IMG/VR virus record: IMGVR_UViG_3300031787_000787
Location: 1 to 24,810 of that record
Reading direction: 5' to 3' (one strand)
Origin: a virus
DNA length: 24,810 nt
The position numbers and the translations under genes were made by a program. The notes beneath the pieces were generated by a model. It ran no database searches. It was not told the origin of the DNA and saw nothing but the letters and a program-made list of their open reading frames with translations. Each line of letters opens with the position of its first letter. The stretch's first letter is position 1. Positions 1 to 7,574 of the stretch are shown here, in pieces.

Positions 1-104
1 CCGACCGCTGGAAGATCAGAAGCAAGACCTACGAAGGGATCGCAGCGGCGATGGCCGACCAGTGGGGCGCGTACATTGAGACTCCGCTACTGTCGGCGGT
101 GTGA
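1..104 (+). CDS. Phage neck/head-tail protein, C-terminal end only
   Basis: The window opens inside a gene. Reading from base 3 gives 33 codons, beginning DRWKIRSKTYEG and ending PLLSAV, before TGA at 102-104. GC-rich third positions and its place directly before the neck and tail genes suggest a phage connector or head-tail protein. Too little remains to name a family. The N-terminal part lies outside the window. Confidence 0.6.
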   Translation, partial: DRWKIRSKTYEGIAAAMADQWGAYIETPLLSAV

Positions 105-154
105 AGAGGCGTTACCGAGCGAAAGTGTTGCCGCTCGCGTGGTCTAATAAGGGT

Positions 155-658
155 ATGCCAACCGACCCGCACCTCTCCCGTCAGATCGGCACCGGCCTCG
201 CTGCCGCCATGTCGGACCACACCTGGACCGACTCCCTGCCGGCCATCACGGCGGTCTACCGCCGGACGCCGGACTACAAGCTCGAGGATCTCGGCACGCT
301 CAAGGTTTCGGTGGTGCCGGGTCCGGTGGCCGTCAACCAGGCCAACGAACGGGCTCCGCGCGGGTGCGACTTCTTCGAAATCACGCTGGGCGTCGTGATC
401 GCCAAACACGTCGGCAGCGAGGACGACATCGCCGACCTCGAGGATCTCAACCAGGCGATTCTCGACGCGATCCGGTCGCACATCGTCGAGCCGGAGGACG
501 CCCCGGAGGGGACCGATTGGAGCGAGCTGGCCCTGCCGATGCCCTATGACAGGGACGCCCTGCAAGACCGCAACGTGTTCATGTCGCAGATCGAGGTGAC
601 CTACCTCGTCCCGAAGGATAAGGTCGCCGCACCGCCGGCCGTGCTTGGGGGTGGCTGA
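155..658 (+). CDS. Probable tail terminator / neck protein
   Basis: A 167-residue protein without a signature I recognise with certainty. The order (neck gene, this gene, gp10-like protein, tail-tube proteins) and the mixed alpha/beta pattern (LKVSVVPGP, then ITLGVVIAKHV, then a helix DLNQAILDAIRSHI, then a final strand IEVTYLVP) fit a tail terminator-type protein that caps the tail tube and joins it to the head. I chose ATG 155. A GTG at 101 would give a 4-bp overlap with the upstream gene, but codons 101-154 (agg, cgt, cga, aaa, ttg, aat) are unlike the GC-rich codons that start just after 155. The stop overlaps the next start (TGATG). The function is an inference from position. Confidence 0.55.
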   Translation: MPTDPHLSRQIGTGLAAAMSDHTWTDSLPAITAVYRRTPDYKLEDLGTLKVSVVPGPVAVNQANERAPRGCDFFEITLGVVIAKHVGSEDDIADLEDLNQAILDAIRSHIVEPEDAPEGTDWSELALPMPYDRDALQDRNVFMSQIEVTYLVPKDKVAAPPAVLGGG

Positions 659-1404
659 TGGGGGCCCTGCTGCCTTCGATGCCCAACCTAGGGGCCGGGC
701 TGAGCCTCAACGCCGGCGCGAGGATTCCGGCCGGGATCAACTACGAGTATTTCTTCGACCGGTCGCGGGTCATCAACGCGATGTCGAAGGCAAAGCGGGC
801 GGCCCTCTACAAGGGCGGGTCGGTGGTGATGCAGATCGCCCGCCGGTCGATCAAGCGGCAGGGCATGGCCCGGCCGAAGCTACAGGTGATGAACGAGAAC
901 CCGGACCAGACGATCCGCGACCTGATCGGCATGAGCGAGGCCAGCGGAAACCGCCGGCAGGCGAACCAGCTGCGGCGTAGGCTGCTCGAGATCCAGGCCA
1001 AGGCCCCGTCGGCTCCGGGCACACCGCCGCACACCCACCGCGGAAACCTCCGCGACCGGCCCGGCATCGTCTACGCCTACGATCCGACCTCGGAATCGGT
1101 GGTCGTTGGGCAAGGCTCGCCGAGCATCGCGTGGCTGGCCGCCCTGCACGAGTTCGGCGGCACCGAGCAAATGATCGGGTGGGCGTGGATCCCGCGGTGG
1201 CCGCGAAGCTACCGGGCCGGCATCATCGGCTACTGGCGCGTGGGCCGCAGCCCGAAGCGGCTCAACCGCTGGGAGCAGACGAGCTTCCGCGAGAACGTGC
1301 CCTATCCGGAGCGGCCCTACATGCGGCCCGCTTTCGCGAAGGCCATCTCGACGGGACGCATCGCCAAAGAGTTCGCCAACCGCTTCAAGGTCGGCGGGTT
1401 GTGA
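658..1404 (+). CDS. HK97 gp10-like tail completion protein
   Basis: A 248-residue protein. The motif LHEFGGTEQ around residues 164-172 followed by RPYMRPAF near residue 220 is the hallmark of the HK97 gp10-like family, which completes the neck/tail junction in siphoviruses. Before it lies a basic helical region (AKRAALYKGGSVVMQIARRS) matching the family's helix leading to Arg/Lys-rich sequence, and a PGTPPHTHRGNLRD segment typical of gp10-like proteins. The protein is longer than the usual 120-170 residues because of an insertion between the LHEFGG and RPYMRPAF motifs. The start ATG shares one base with the previous stop. The function follows from the family; the exact neck position is inferred. 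Confidence 0.8.
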   Translation: MGALLPSMPNLGAGLSLNAGARIPAGINYEYFFDRSRVINAMSKAKRAALYKGGSVVMQIARRSIKRQGMARPKLQVMNENPDQTIRDLIGMSEASGNRRQANQLRRRLLEIQAKAPSAPGTPPHTHRGNLRDRPGIVYAYDPTSESVVVGQGSPSIAWLAALHEFGGTEQMIGWAWIPRWPRSYRAGIIGYWRVGRSPKRLNRWEQTSFRENVPYPERPYMRPAFAKAISTGRIAKEFANRFKVGGL

Positions 1405-1472
1405 CACACTCACCGGTATACTGACGTATAGGTGGCCAGCGAGCCGCCATACCGTCAACCGGCGAGGGCACA

Positions 1473-1832
1473 GTGGCCACGATCAGCCTCGGCAAGGATT
1501 TCACGATTTCGGGCGCTTTGTCGAACGTGAGCGATCTCACGCTCACCCACGGCGGCGACACGATCGACGCCACGACCCGCTCCGGCTCAAAGCCCGTAAA
1601 GCACGTCGAGGCGGGCCTGACCAAGATCACGCTTGAGGCCACGATCCTCGTGGACGACACCACGAGCTACAAGCTCGGGCAGAGCGTTGCGGTCACCTCA
1701 TCTGCGTACAGCGGAACGGTGATCGTGCTCGACGCCCAGTACGACGAGCCGGACGACGGCGTCGTGAGCGTGAAGCTCACGCTCACCCCGGGCACGCCGC
1801 TCGACACGGCCGATCAGATCGACTTCATCTGA
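1473..1832 (+). CDS. Tail-tube-like protein, copy A
   Basis: A 119-residue, mostly beta protein. It starts ATISLGKDF and carries SDLTLTHGGDTIDATTRSG. This resembles the 'beta strand then DxTTR' region of siphovirus major tail proteins, where an Asp-x-Thr-Thr-Arg turn follows the first tube strands. A second strand pair (KITLEATILVDD) and the end strand VVSVKLTLTPG complete a tube-like fold. The start is GTG 1473 with GCGAGGG just upstream; there is no ATG option. It is the first of three adjacent genes of nearly equal length with the same layout. Which of the three forms the tube lumen cannot be told from sequence. Confidence 0.6.
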   Translation: MATISLGKDFTISGALSNVSDLTLTHGGDTIDATTRSGSKPVKHVEAGLTKITLEATILVDDTTSYKLGQSVAVTSSAYSGTVIVLDAQYDEPDDGVVSVKLTLTPGTPLDTADQIDFI

Positions 1833-1851
1833 CGAAAGGACAACTCCGCAC

Positions 1852-2208
1852 ATGCCTACGTACAAGATCGGCCGCAAGCAGATCACCACGGCCCCTGGCG
1901 TCGATAACGACGACATCAAGTCGGCGTCGCTCAAGGTTTCAGGCAGCGAGCAGGACGTGACGGTGTTCAAGGCCACGCCGCTCACCCAGATCGAAACGAT
2001 GATCGGCCTCGTCGACATCACGTTCGAGATCGTTTGCACGGACACGGACGCACAGCGAGGCGACAGCGGCGCATTCGTCATCGGCGGCCTGGACGGAAGC
2101 ACGATGCAGCTCGATGCCATCGTCACCGAGGTGAAGATGGGCGTAACGCCGAAGGGCATGCGGGAATACACGGTCTCCTACGGCATGAAGGCAGCCCCAG
2201 AGGCTTGA
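1852..2208 (+). CDS. Tail-tube-like protein, copy B
   Basis: A 118-residue beta-rich protein beginning MPTYKIGRKQI. The motif IKSASLKVSGSEQDVTVF matches the layout of its neighbours (strand, turn, then D-x-T). It is followed by VDITFEIVCTDTDAQ and a C-terminal strand REYTVSYGMKA. It starts at ATG 1852 with GAAAGGA upstream, 20 bases after copy A. A role as a tail tube or tube-associated subunit is inferred from gene order and shared architecture. A head or tail decoration protein is an alternative. Confidence 0.55.
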   Translation: MPTYKIGRKQITTAPGVDNDDIKSASLKVSGSEQDVTVFKATPLTQIETMIGLVDITFEIVCTDTDAQRGDSGAFVIGGLDGSTMQLDAIVTEVKMGVTPKGMREYTVSYGMKAAPEA

Positions 2209-2211
2209 CGC

Positions 2212-2580
2212 ATGGCCCGCATCGTCCTCGGCCACAACCAAGTGATGACGCTCAATGGAGCGGCCATCCAGGGAATGCGGGACTTTGACCTCGACCTGTC
2301 CGGCAAGGAGTTCGACATCACCAACTGGCAGCACGCATGGACGAGCAGCATCGTCATCTGCGCGAGCGCCACGGTGAAACTACTCATCTACTGGGAAGAG
2401 AACTACGCGACCTTCGCAAGCAAGTTCAACAAACACCCAGCCACAGGCCAGCTCCTCACCTTGGCGGTCGCTGGGCTGTTCAGTGCCCAATTTTCGGTCA
2501 GCAACGTGCAGGTGAAGTCGCCGATCAACGGTAACGTCGCCTGGGAAGTCACGCTCAAGAGCATGGTGTACGGCACATGA
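2212..2580 (+). CDS. Tail-tube-like protein, copy C
   Basis: A 122-residue protein beginning MARIVLGHNQV. The segment MRDFDLDLSGKEFDITNW has the same strand-turn-DxT layout as copies A and B. The last part (SVSNVQVKSPINGNVAWEV) repeats the terminal 'VxxVxxxxPxxxxxxxxV' strand pattern. It lies directly before the tail assembly chaperone, the usual position of the major tail protein, and the two genes overlap by 4 bp (ATGA at 2577). Of the three copies this is the best positional candidate for the major tail protein. The confidence reflects that no clear family signature is visible. Confidence 0.55.
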   Translation: MARIVLGHNQVMTLNGAAIQGMRDFDLDLSGKEFDITNWQHAWTSSIVICASATVKLLIYWEENYATFASKFNKHPATGQLLTLAVAGLFSAQFSVSNVQVKSPINGNVAWEVTLKSMVYGT

Positions 2581-3050
2581 GAACGTTCAAGACGAAGGAT
2601 GGAGCCGAGTGGACGGTCGACGTGACCGTCGGCACCGTCAAGCGGTGTCTCGACGAAACGGGCCTGAAACTCACCGACCTGTTTGCGACAGATCGACAGG
2701 TTCAGGGTTTCTTCTCCGACGACGTGCAATTCTGCCTTGTGCTGGCTGCGGTGATCCGCCCGCAGCTCGAGGCCGCCGGCAAGACGACTGAAGACTTCCT
2801 GTCGGTCATCGACGGCACCTGCATCGAGCAGGCAGTGGAGGCGCTGATCGGCGAAGTTGCCGATTTTTTCCAGGAGCCCCGGAAGGGGCTGCTGAAGAGG
2901 ATGCTGGCGAAGTATCAGGCCGCCCACGCAAAGGTTCGCGCCGAAGACCTCGCAAAGGTGGAGACGAAGCTGGAGACGATCGACTTCGAGACGTTGATCC
3001 GCCAGACCCATACGAGCTCTGCTTCGAGCTCGCAGGACAATGCGGCGTAG
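2577..3050 (+). CDS. Tail assembly chaperone, G-type (zero-frame product)
   Basis: A 157-residue, largely helical protein beginning MRTFKTKDGAEWTVDVTVG. It sits between the tube genes and the tape measure gene, exactly where siphoviruses encode the G/GT tail chaperones. G-type chaperones coat the tape measure protein during tail assembly and are not part of the virion. A run of six T's in frame (GAT TTT TTC, 2862-2870) inside an otherwise GC-rich gene creates a canonical slippery heptamer. The alternative frame is open from 2792 to 3295 and encodes a T-type domain. The start ATG overlaps the previous stop. Confidence 0.75.
   Translation: MRTFKTKDGAEWTVDVTVGTVKRCLDETGLKLTDLFATDRQVQGFFSDDVQFCLVLAAVIRPQLEAAGKTTEDFLSVIDGTCIEQAVEALIGEVADFFQEPRKGLLKRMLAKYQAAHAKVRAEDLAKVETKLETIDFETLIRQTHTSSASSSQDNAA
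2864..2870 (+). promoter_or_regulatory. Slippery heptamer T TTT TTC for -1 frameshifting
   Basis: The zero frame reads GAT TTT TTC CAG, so both tRNAs can re-pair after slipping back one base. This is the only X-XXY-YYZ heptamer in correct phase in the overlap between the G frame and the T frame (2792-3050). Its low-GC run stands out in this gene. The function is inferred from the chaperone context. Confidence 0.65.
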
Positions 3051-3295
3051 ACCCGTGGCCGTACACACTGCGGCAGTTGGAGTGGATGGCCTGGGGCCGC
3101 AGTAACGAAACGTGGAATCACACGAGCAGCCTCATGGCCCTCTTCGCCGCGATGCACACCGATCCGGACAAGGGCACGCCGCCGCAGCCGGCCGATTTCC
3201 ACCCGTACCTCCCCTCCCCTGAACTCCCTGAAGCCACGCCCGCCATGCTGCGGGCTCTCGGCCTGGGCAAGTTCGTGCCGAAGGAGGCGAAGTAA
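2870..3295 (+). CDS. Tail assembly chaperone T domain (GT extension, -1 frame)
   Basis: The frame -1 relative to the G gene is open from 2792 to 3295. From about 3011 it reads a typical T-domain: YELCFELAGQCGVDPWPY, then TLRQLEWMAWGR, WNHTSSLMALFAAMH and PADFHPYLP. This 'YTLRxLxWMAxGRxxxxWxHTSxLMA' pattern is characteristic of the C-terminal half of frameshifted chaperones. No good independent start exists: TTG 3077 falls inside the conserved motif and has no ribosome binding site. I therefore read it as the -1 extension of the G protein, giving a fusion of about 239 residues. The stop TAA overlaps the tape measure start. The stretch between 2870 and about 3005 reads as low-complexity Gly/Arg/Asp in this frame, so the exact switch point needs proof. 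Confidence 0.75.
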   Translation, partial: PGAPEGAAEEDAGEVSGRPRKGSRRRPRKGGDEAGDDRLRDVDPPDPYELCFELAGQCGVDPWPYTLRQLEWMAWGRSNETWNHTSSLMALFAAMHTDPDKGTPPQPADFHPYLPSPELPEATPAMLRALGLGKFVPKEAK

Positions 3296-5904
3296 TGGCA
3301 GCCGGTGCCGGTGCCGTTCGTGCGGGTGGAGCCTACGTTGAAATCTTCGCCAAGGACGGCGCGTTTCAGCAGGCGATGACCCGCGTGCAAAACAAGCTGA
3401 AGGCCGTGGGGACGGCCATGCGGCAGATGGGGACGAATCTGTCGCTGGGCGGGGCTGCGCTCGGGGCTCCGTTCGTGATCGCGGCCCGCGAGGCGGCGAA
3501 CTTCACGCTGTCGATGGCGCAGGTTCGGGCCAACACGAAGGCCACCGAGGACCAGTTCGCCAAGCTCAACGCCGCCGCCCGGCAGATGGGCGTGCAGATG
3601 GGCCAGAGCCCGACGGAAGTGGCCAACGCCATGAACGAACTGGCGAAGGCCGGCGTGAACGCGGACGGCGTCATCGCCGGTATCGGGCCGGTGCTCGCCC
3701 TGGCCGCGGCCGACAACATGGAGCTCGCCCGTGCCGTCGAGGTCGTGATCGGCACGATGAGCCAGTTTGGGCTTTCGACCGGCGACTTCGGCAGCATCGC
3801 CGACCGGCTCCAGGCGGCGGCCAATGCGTCGGTGACGAGCGTGGACCTGATCGGCGAGTCGCTCAGCTACGTGGGCCCGCAGGCTCAGGCCGCAGGCCAA
3901 TCGCTCGACGACGTGCTCGCGGCCATGGGTGCCCTCGCACAGGGCGGCATCCGCGGCAGCATGGCCGGCACGCAGCTCGCCCGCGTGCTCGAGGCGATGA
4001 CCTCCGAGGAGGCCAAGTTCAACGCCCTGGGCGTGAGCGTGCGGGACGCCACCGGCAACCTCCGGCCCTTCATGGACGTGATCCGCGACCTCGGTGGCGC
4101 GACGGCCGGCATGAACAACGCCGACCGGCTGGCGGCCTTCATGGACATCTTCGACATCCGCGGGGCGAGGGCCGCGATCACGCTTTCGAATCTGGGCGGC
4201 GAGTTCGCCCGGATCATGGGCGAGATCCAAAATTCCGCAGGAGCGGCCAGCGGCAAGGCGGCCCAGGTGCTCGACTCGTTTGGCGGTGCCGTCCGGCGGC
4301 TGGGAGCCCTGTTTGCCGACCTGAAGATCGCAACGATCACGAGCATGGGCGAGACGGCAACGGCCACTGTCAACGGCCTCGGCCGGATGCTGCAAGTTGT
4401 CACGATGTTCATCGAGCGGAACCCGCAGCTCGTCGCCACGGTTGCCGCGGTCGCCGGCGGCATGCTGGGGCTCGGGGCCGCGGCCATCGTCGGAGGCATT
4501 GGCCTGCAAGTGATGAGCAAGGGAGCCAGCCTGATCGCCGCCGGCGTGCGGCTGCTCCCGGCCCTGTTCACACCCGCTGGACTCGCCGCCGCGGTGTTTG
4601 CCTCGGGCGTCACGGCGGCGATCGTGATTGGCCGTCAGTTGAGCCCGACGTTTCGCCGCGAGACCGACGCGATCGGAGCGGCCCTGTCGAGGCTCGACTT
4701 TGGGGCCGCGTTTGGTCTGCTCCAGGCCAACATGAACATCGTGCTGACGAGGATCGTCGCCGGATGGGACATGGCATTCCGAGACATCCGCACGCTCGTC
4801 ACGAATGCCGCGGCATTCATCGGCGACAAGCTGGCCGATGGACTCGACCGGTTCATGGGCCTTTTTGGGGCCGACATTCTCACGCTCCAGAGCGGCTTCC
4901 AAAAGCTCGGGCTCTACTTCCAGGCGGCTTTCGATTGGAACTTCGCCATCAACGGGCTGCGCCGGGCATTGAAGGAGGTCGATGCCGAGGTGGCCCGTGC
5001 CCGCGAGCGGGCCCCGACGGCAGACGCCCGCGCGGCAGACCGAGACGCGGCTCGTGGGGCGGCTGCCGGGAAGCGGCAGGCTGCCGACGATAAGAACGCA
5101 CAAGGTTGGCTCGACACGATCGCAGAAATGCAGAAAGACGCGGACCGCGCTCGCGACCGGGCCAACGGTGTGGTGCGGGGAAGCATTGAGGCCACAGCTG
5201 CCGGTGGTGCCGCCGCAGCGGCTGCGGTGGATCGTGGCGTGATGCCAGTGGGTGCCACCGCTGATGACAAGGCTGGGGCGGCTGGCGGAAGTCGATCGGT
5301 CGGCACGTTCGGCTCCGGCGAGGGCCTCGGCATCGGGCCGGAACTGAACACGCTCGAAGACTCGTCTAAGGCCACGGCCGAGAACACCGCCCAGATGGTG
5401 CAGCAGTTGGCCAACCGCGACGAGATCGAGGCCCAGATCGCCGCCTTGCGGGCCAAGGCCGCCGGCGGGGCCCTGGACGCGATGCCAAACCCAGACGCCC
5501 TCGACCCCGCCCGCCGGACGGCTCCCGGCGTGATGCCAGACACGGCGGAGATCGAGGCCCAGATAGCCGCCTTACAGCAGCAACTTGCCATGGGGGCGGT
5601 GGCAGGCTCGCCGGCGGCAACTGCCATGGGGGCCGTGAGGACCGCCCTGCCTGCCGTAGGACCGGCAACTGGCGGCTCTGTTGCGGCAGGCGCATCGGCA
5701 CCAGCAATCGAACGACAGGCCGGCGGCGTGCAGGCAGGCATGCAGGTGTTTGAGGAACTGCGAAGGCTCAGCCAAGTCACGAGCGACGGACTCAATGCAG
5801 TTGTGCAGGCAGTCGCGCAAGGAACGGCCGCGACCGTCGCCAACGGACAAATCCTGAAGGTCATCGCCAACAACACGGCTCGCACCGGGGAAACGTTTGC
5901 ATGA
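3295..5904 (+). CDS. Tail tape measure protein
   Basis: An 869-residue tape measure protein, which sets tail length and is ejected with the DNA. Residues about 70-330 form the phage tail tape measure domain (TIGR01760 type): ANAMNELAKAGVNADGVIAG, AVEVVIGTMSQFGL and the GIRGSMAGTQLARVLE motif. A hydrophobic stretch at about 376-450 (ATVAAVAGGMLGLGAAAIVG) could cross the host inner membrane during ejection. The rest is Ala-rich helix, and the EIEAQIAAL motif is repeated near residues 710 and 752. The start ATG 3295 has AAGGAGG eight bases upstream and overlaps the chaperone stop. At about 150 A per 100 residues, as known for the family, 869 residues predicts a tail of roughly 130 nm. Confidence 0.93.
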   Translation: MAAGAGAVRAGGAYVEIFAKDGAFQQAMTRVQNKLKAVGTAMRQMGTNLSLGGAALGAPFVIAAREAANFTLSMAQVRANTKATEDQFAKLNAAARQMGVQMGQSPTEVANAMNELAKAGVNADGVIAGIGPVLALAAADNMELARAVEVVIGTMSQFGLSTGDFGSIADRLQAAANASVTSVDLIGESLSYVGPQAQAAGQSLDDVLAAMGALAQGGIRGSMAGTQLARVLEAMTSEEAKFNALGVSVRDATGNLRPFMDVIRDLGGATAGMNNADRLAAFMDIFDIRGARAAITLSNLGGEFARIMGEIQNSAGAASGKAAQVLDSFGGAVRRLGALFADLKIATITSMGETATATVNGLGRMLQVVTMFIERNPQLVATVAAVAGGMLGLGAAAIVGGIGLQVMSKGASLIAAGVRLLPALFTPAGLAAAVFASGVTAAIVIGRQLSPTFRRETDAIGAALSRLDFGAAFGLLQANMNIVLTRIVAGWDMAFRDIRTLVTNAAAFIGDKLADGLDRFMGLFGADILTLQSGFQKLGLYFQAAFDWNFAINGLRRALKEVDAEVARARERAPTADARAADRDAARGAAAGKRQAADDKNAQGWLDTIAEMQKDADRARDRANGVVRGSIEATAAGGAAAAAAVDRGVMPVGATADDKAGAAGGSRSVGTFGSGEGLGIGPELNTLEDSSKATAENTAQMVQQLANRDEIEAQIAALRAKAAGGALDAMPNPDALDPARRTAPGVMPDTAEIEAQIAALQQQLAMGAVAGSPAATAMGAVRTALPAVGPATGGSVAAGASAPAIERQAGGVQAGMQVFEELRRLSQVTSDGLNAVVQAVAQGTAATVANGQILKVIANNTARTGETFA

Positions 5905-6881
5905 GCGTGGAAGTTTGCTACGAGCTTCAGGATTCAATGTCCGGCTCCGTCACCAACGAGATGGAGTCTGGCGAAACCCTCGAGGTGAAGCGGCGATACC
6001 TCATCGGGCGATGCTTTGGCTTCAACGACTGCGTCACTCAAATCAGCCTCTACGCACCGCCATACGTGCTGAGCGACGGAGCCGGAATTTTCTGGGTGCG
6101 GAAGCGGCTCGACGTGGCCGGCGTCGGAAACCGCTACTTCGACTGCACGGCGACCTACCAGACGCTGGTTCCGAAGTTTGACAACAACGACAGCGGCGGT
6201 GGTGGCGGCGGCGGCGGCGGAGGAATTGAAAAACCGCAGCCAGGTGGAATCGCGTGGGACACGACAGGCCATACGGAACGGATCTATCAGGCCCTCGAGG
6301 AGACGAAGTATCCGGAGGATCCGGAAACACCAACCATGGAGGGCGCTATCAACGTGTCTGGTAACGCCGTCGAAGGCATCGACGTCGTGCGCCCCAGCAT
6401 GCGGTATTCGGAAACGTGGATTTTGCCGGCGTCTATTGCACTGTCTGACGCATTCGTGGGAGCCGTTCACAAGCTCACTGGCACCGTGAACAACGCGAAG
6501 TTTCGAGTGTTTGAGCCCGGGGAATCACTATTCATGGGAGGCCGCTGCCAATGGCAGGGAGACCAGCCGTATGCCCCGGTGACGTTTGAGTTTGAGTGCC
6601 GACCAAACCAGATGGCACCAAACGCAGAGTGGTATACGCCTGGCATTGGCTACACCATCCCAAAGGAAGGCTGGGAATACATCTGGATCAAATACGAAGA
6701 CGCGGTGAGCGGCAGCACGCTCATTCGACGGCCAAAGTACGTCTACAAAAACAAAGTCTTTGAGAAAAAGAACTGGTTTGCCGAAGGGTTGCTAATTGCA
6801 GACCCTGCCAAGAAGGTCGGCAGGGCCAGGGCTGGCGTCCAAGGTCAGCAGGCTCCGGCCGGCGGCGGCAACATCGCGTGA
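5901..6881 (+). CDS. Probable distal tail / baseplate protein with polyglycine hinge
   Basis: A 326-residue protein whose start overlaps the tape measure stop by 4 bp (ATGA). Two parts are separated by a run of ten glycines near residue 100 (after DNNDSG), which looks like a flexible linker. The N-terminal part carries RRYLIGRCFGFNDC and a tube-like beta pattern. The C-terminal part is beta-rich and aromatic (RYSETWILPASIA, GEGW-like turns, WIKYEDAVSG), and ends in a Gly/Ala/Gln-rich tail. Its place directly after the tape measure gene is where distal tail proteins are normally encoded. I recognise no specific family. The GGC/GGT repeat behind the polyglycine is prone to length change. Confidence 0.55.
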   Translation: MSVEVCYELQDSMSGSVTNEMESGETLEVKRRYLIGRCFGFNDCVTQISLYAPPYVLSDGAGIFWVRKRLDVAGVGNRYFDCTATYQTLVPKFDNNDSGGGGGGGGGGIEKPQPGGIAWDTTGHTERIYQALEETKYPEDPETPTMEGAINVSGNAVEGIDVVRPSMRYSETWILPASIALSDAFVGAVHKLTGTVNNAKFRVFEPGESLFMGGRCQWQGDQPYAPVTFEFECRPNQMAPNAEWYTPGIGYTIPKEGWEYIWIKYEDAVSGSTLIRRPKYVYKNKVFEKKNWFAEGLLIADPAKKVGRARAGVQGQQAPAGGGNIA

Positions 6882-6892
6882 GGTGGTGACTG

Positions 6893-7573
6893 ATGGCATC
6901 TGACCCACGTCACAACGTTCTGCCAGGGCAGCGGCTTCGGCTAGCCGCCGAGCAGGTGAACGGACTGAATCGCCTGCTGCGGGTAAACGCTGGATTTGGC
7001 GGCAGTGGAATACCTTCCGGACCACACGCTCCGTATTCGTGGATATACGCAAGCAGCGCGGCGGCAGTACCGCGATGGGGCGTGAAGGCAATCACCGGCA
7101 TGGCCGTCGTTCCAACGAACACAGACAGCGATGCCGAGACGGTTCAATTTCAAGAGGTGCCGATTGCCACAATCGACAACCCGACTTCTTCAACAACTGC
7201 GTTTTGCGTGGCGATTGAGCCAATCGCGGCCAACGGCATCGGGCGAGTTGCCGTTGCTGGGGTTGTTCAGGTCCGCGACGAAGACCTTGAGTCCCTTGCG
7301 ATCAAGTCCGTGATCTGGAAAGGTTCGGATTGGTCGCTGGTAATGCTTGGCGATGGAGGGGCGAGATTTGGAGAAGTGTCGTCGGCCTGGAATAAAGGTG
7401 CCGTGGCAACCGTGACGCGACTGTACCCAGACGGGAGCGAATACACGCCGTCGCAGACATTTTCGGCGTTGAACCAGTTTGCAACCCTGGCTGCACCGGC
7501 GGAAGCGGGTACGCGGTTTGTGATGTGCACCCTTGTCGAAACGACGTGGATGCTCGTCGCTGCGGAGTGCTGA
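6893..7573 (+). CDS. Phage virion-associated protein, unknown
   Basis: A 226-residue protein. A short N-terminal amphipathic helix (RLRLAAEQVNGLNRLL) could serve as a trimerisation segment. It is followed by a beta domain containing VKAITGMAVVPTNTD and IEPIAANGIGRVAVAG. The 'EPI..NGIGRV.V.G' pattern suits small tail or decoration proteins that lie next to fibre genes. It starts at ATG 6893, twelve bases after the upstream gene, with GAGGTGGTG ahead. The function is unproven and position is the only real clue. Confidence 0.5.
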   Translation: MASDPRHNVLPGQRLRLAAEQVNGLNRLLRVNAGFGGSGIPSGPHAPYSWIYASSAAAVPRWGVKAITGMAVVPTNTDSDAETVQFQEVPIATIDNPTSSTTAFCVAIEPIAANGIGRVAVAGVVQVRDEDLESLAIKSVIWKGSDWSLVMLGDGGARFGEVSSAWNKGAVATVTRLYPDGSEYTPSQTFSALNQFATLAAPAEAGTRFVMCTLVETTWMLVAAEC

Positions 7574-7574
7574 G

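Noticed and set aside
101-154. GTG 101 as start of the tail-terminator-like gene
   Set aside because: It gives a neat GTGA overlap, but codons 101-154 are unlike the rest of the gene and ATG 155 starts the GC-rich coding pattern. Kept only as an alternative.
1417-1422. TATACT before the first tail-tube-like gene as a promoter
   Set aside because: No -35 element at a usable distance (TTGTGA at 1399 is only 12 bases away). It may be a phage-specific signal, but this cannot be supported.
3118-5103. Long minus-strand open frame (about 660 codons) opposite the tape measure gene
   Set aside because: It is antisense to a well-supported tape measure gene. The composition (His, Arg and Gly-rich, no domain) is typical of the complement of GC-rich coding sequence, and it has no ribosome binding site.
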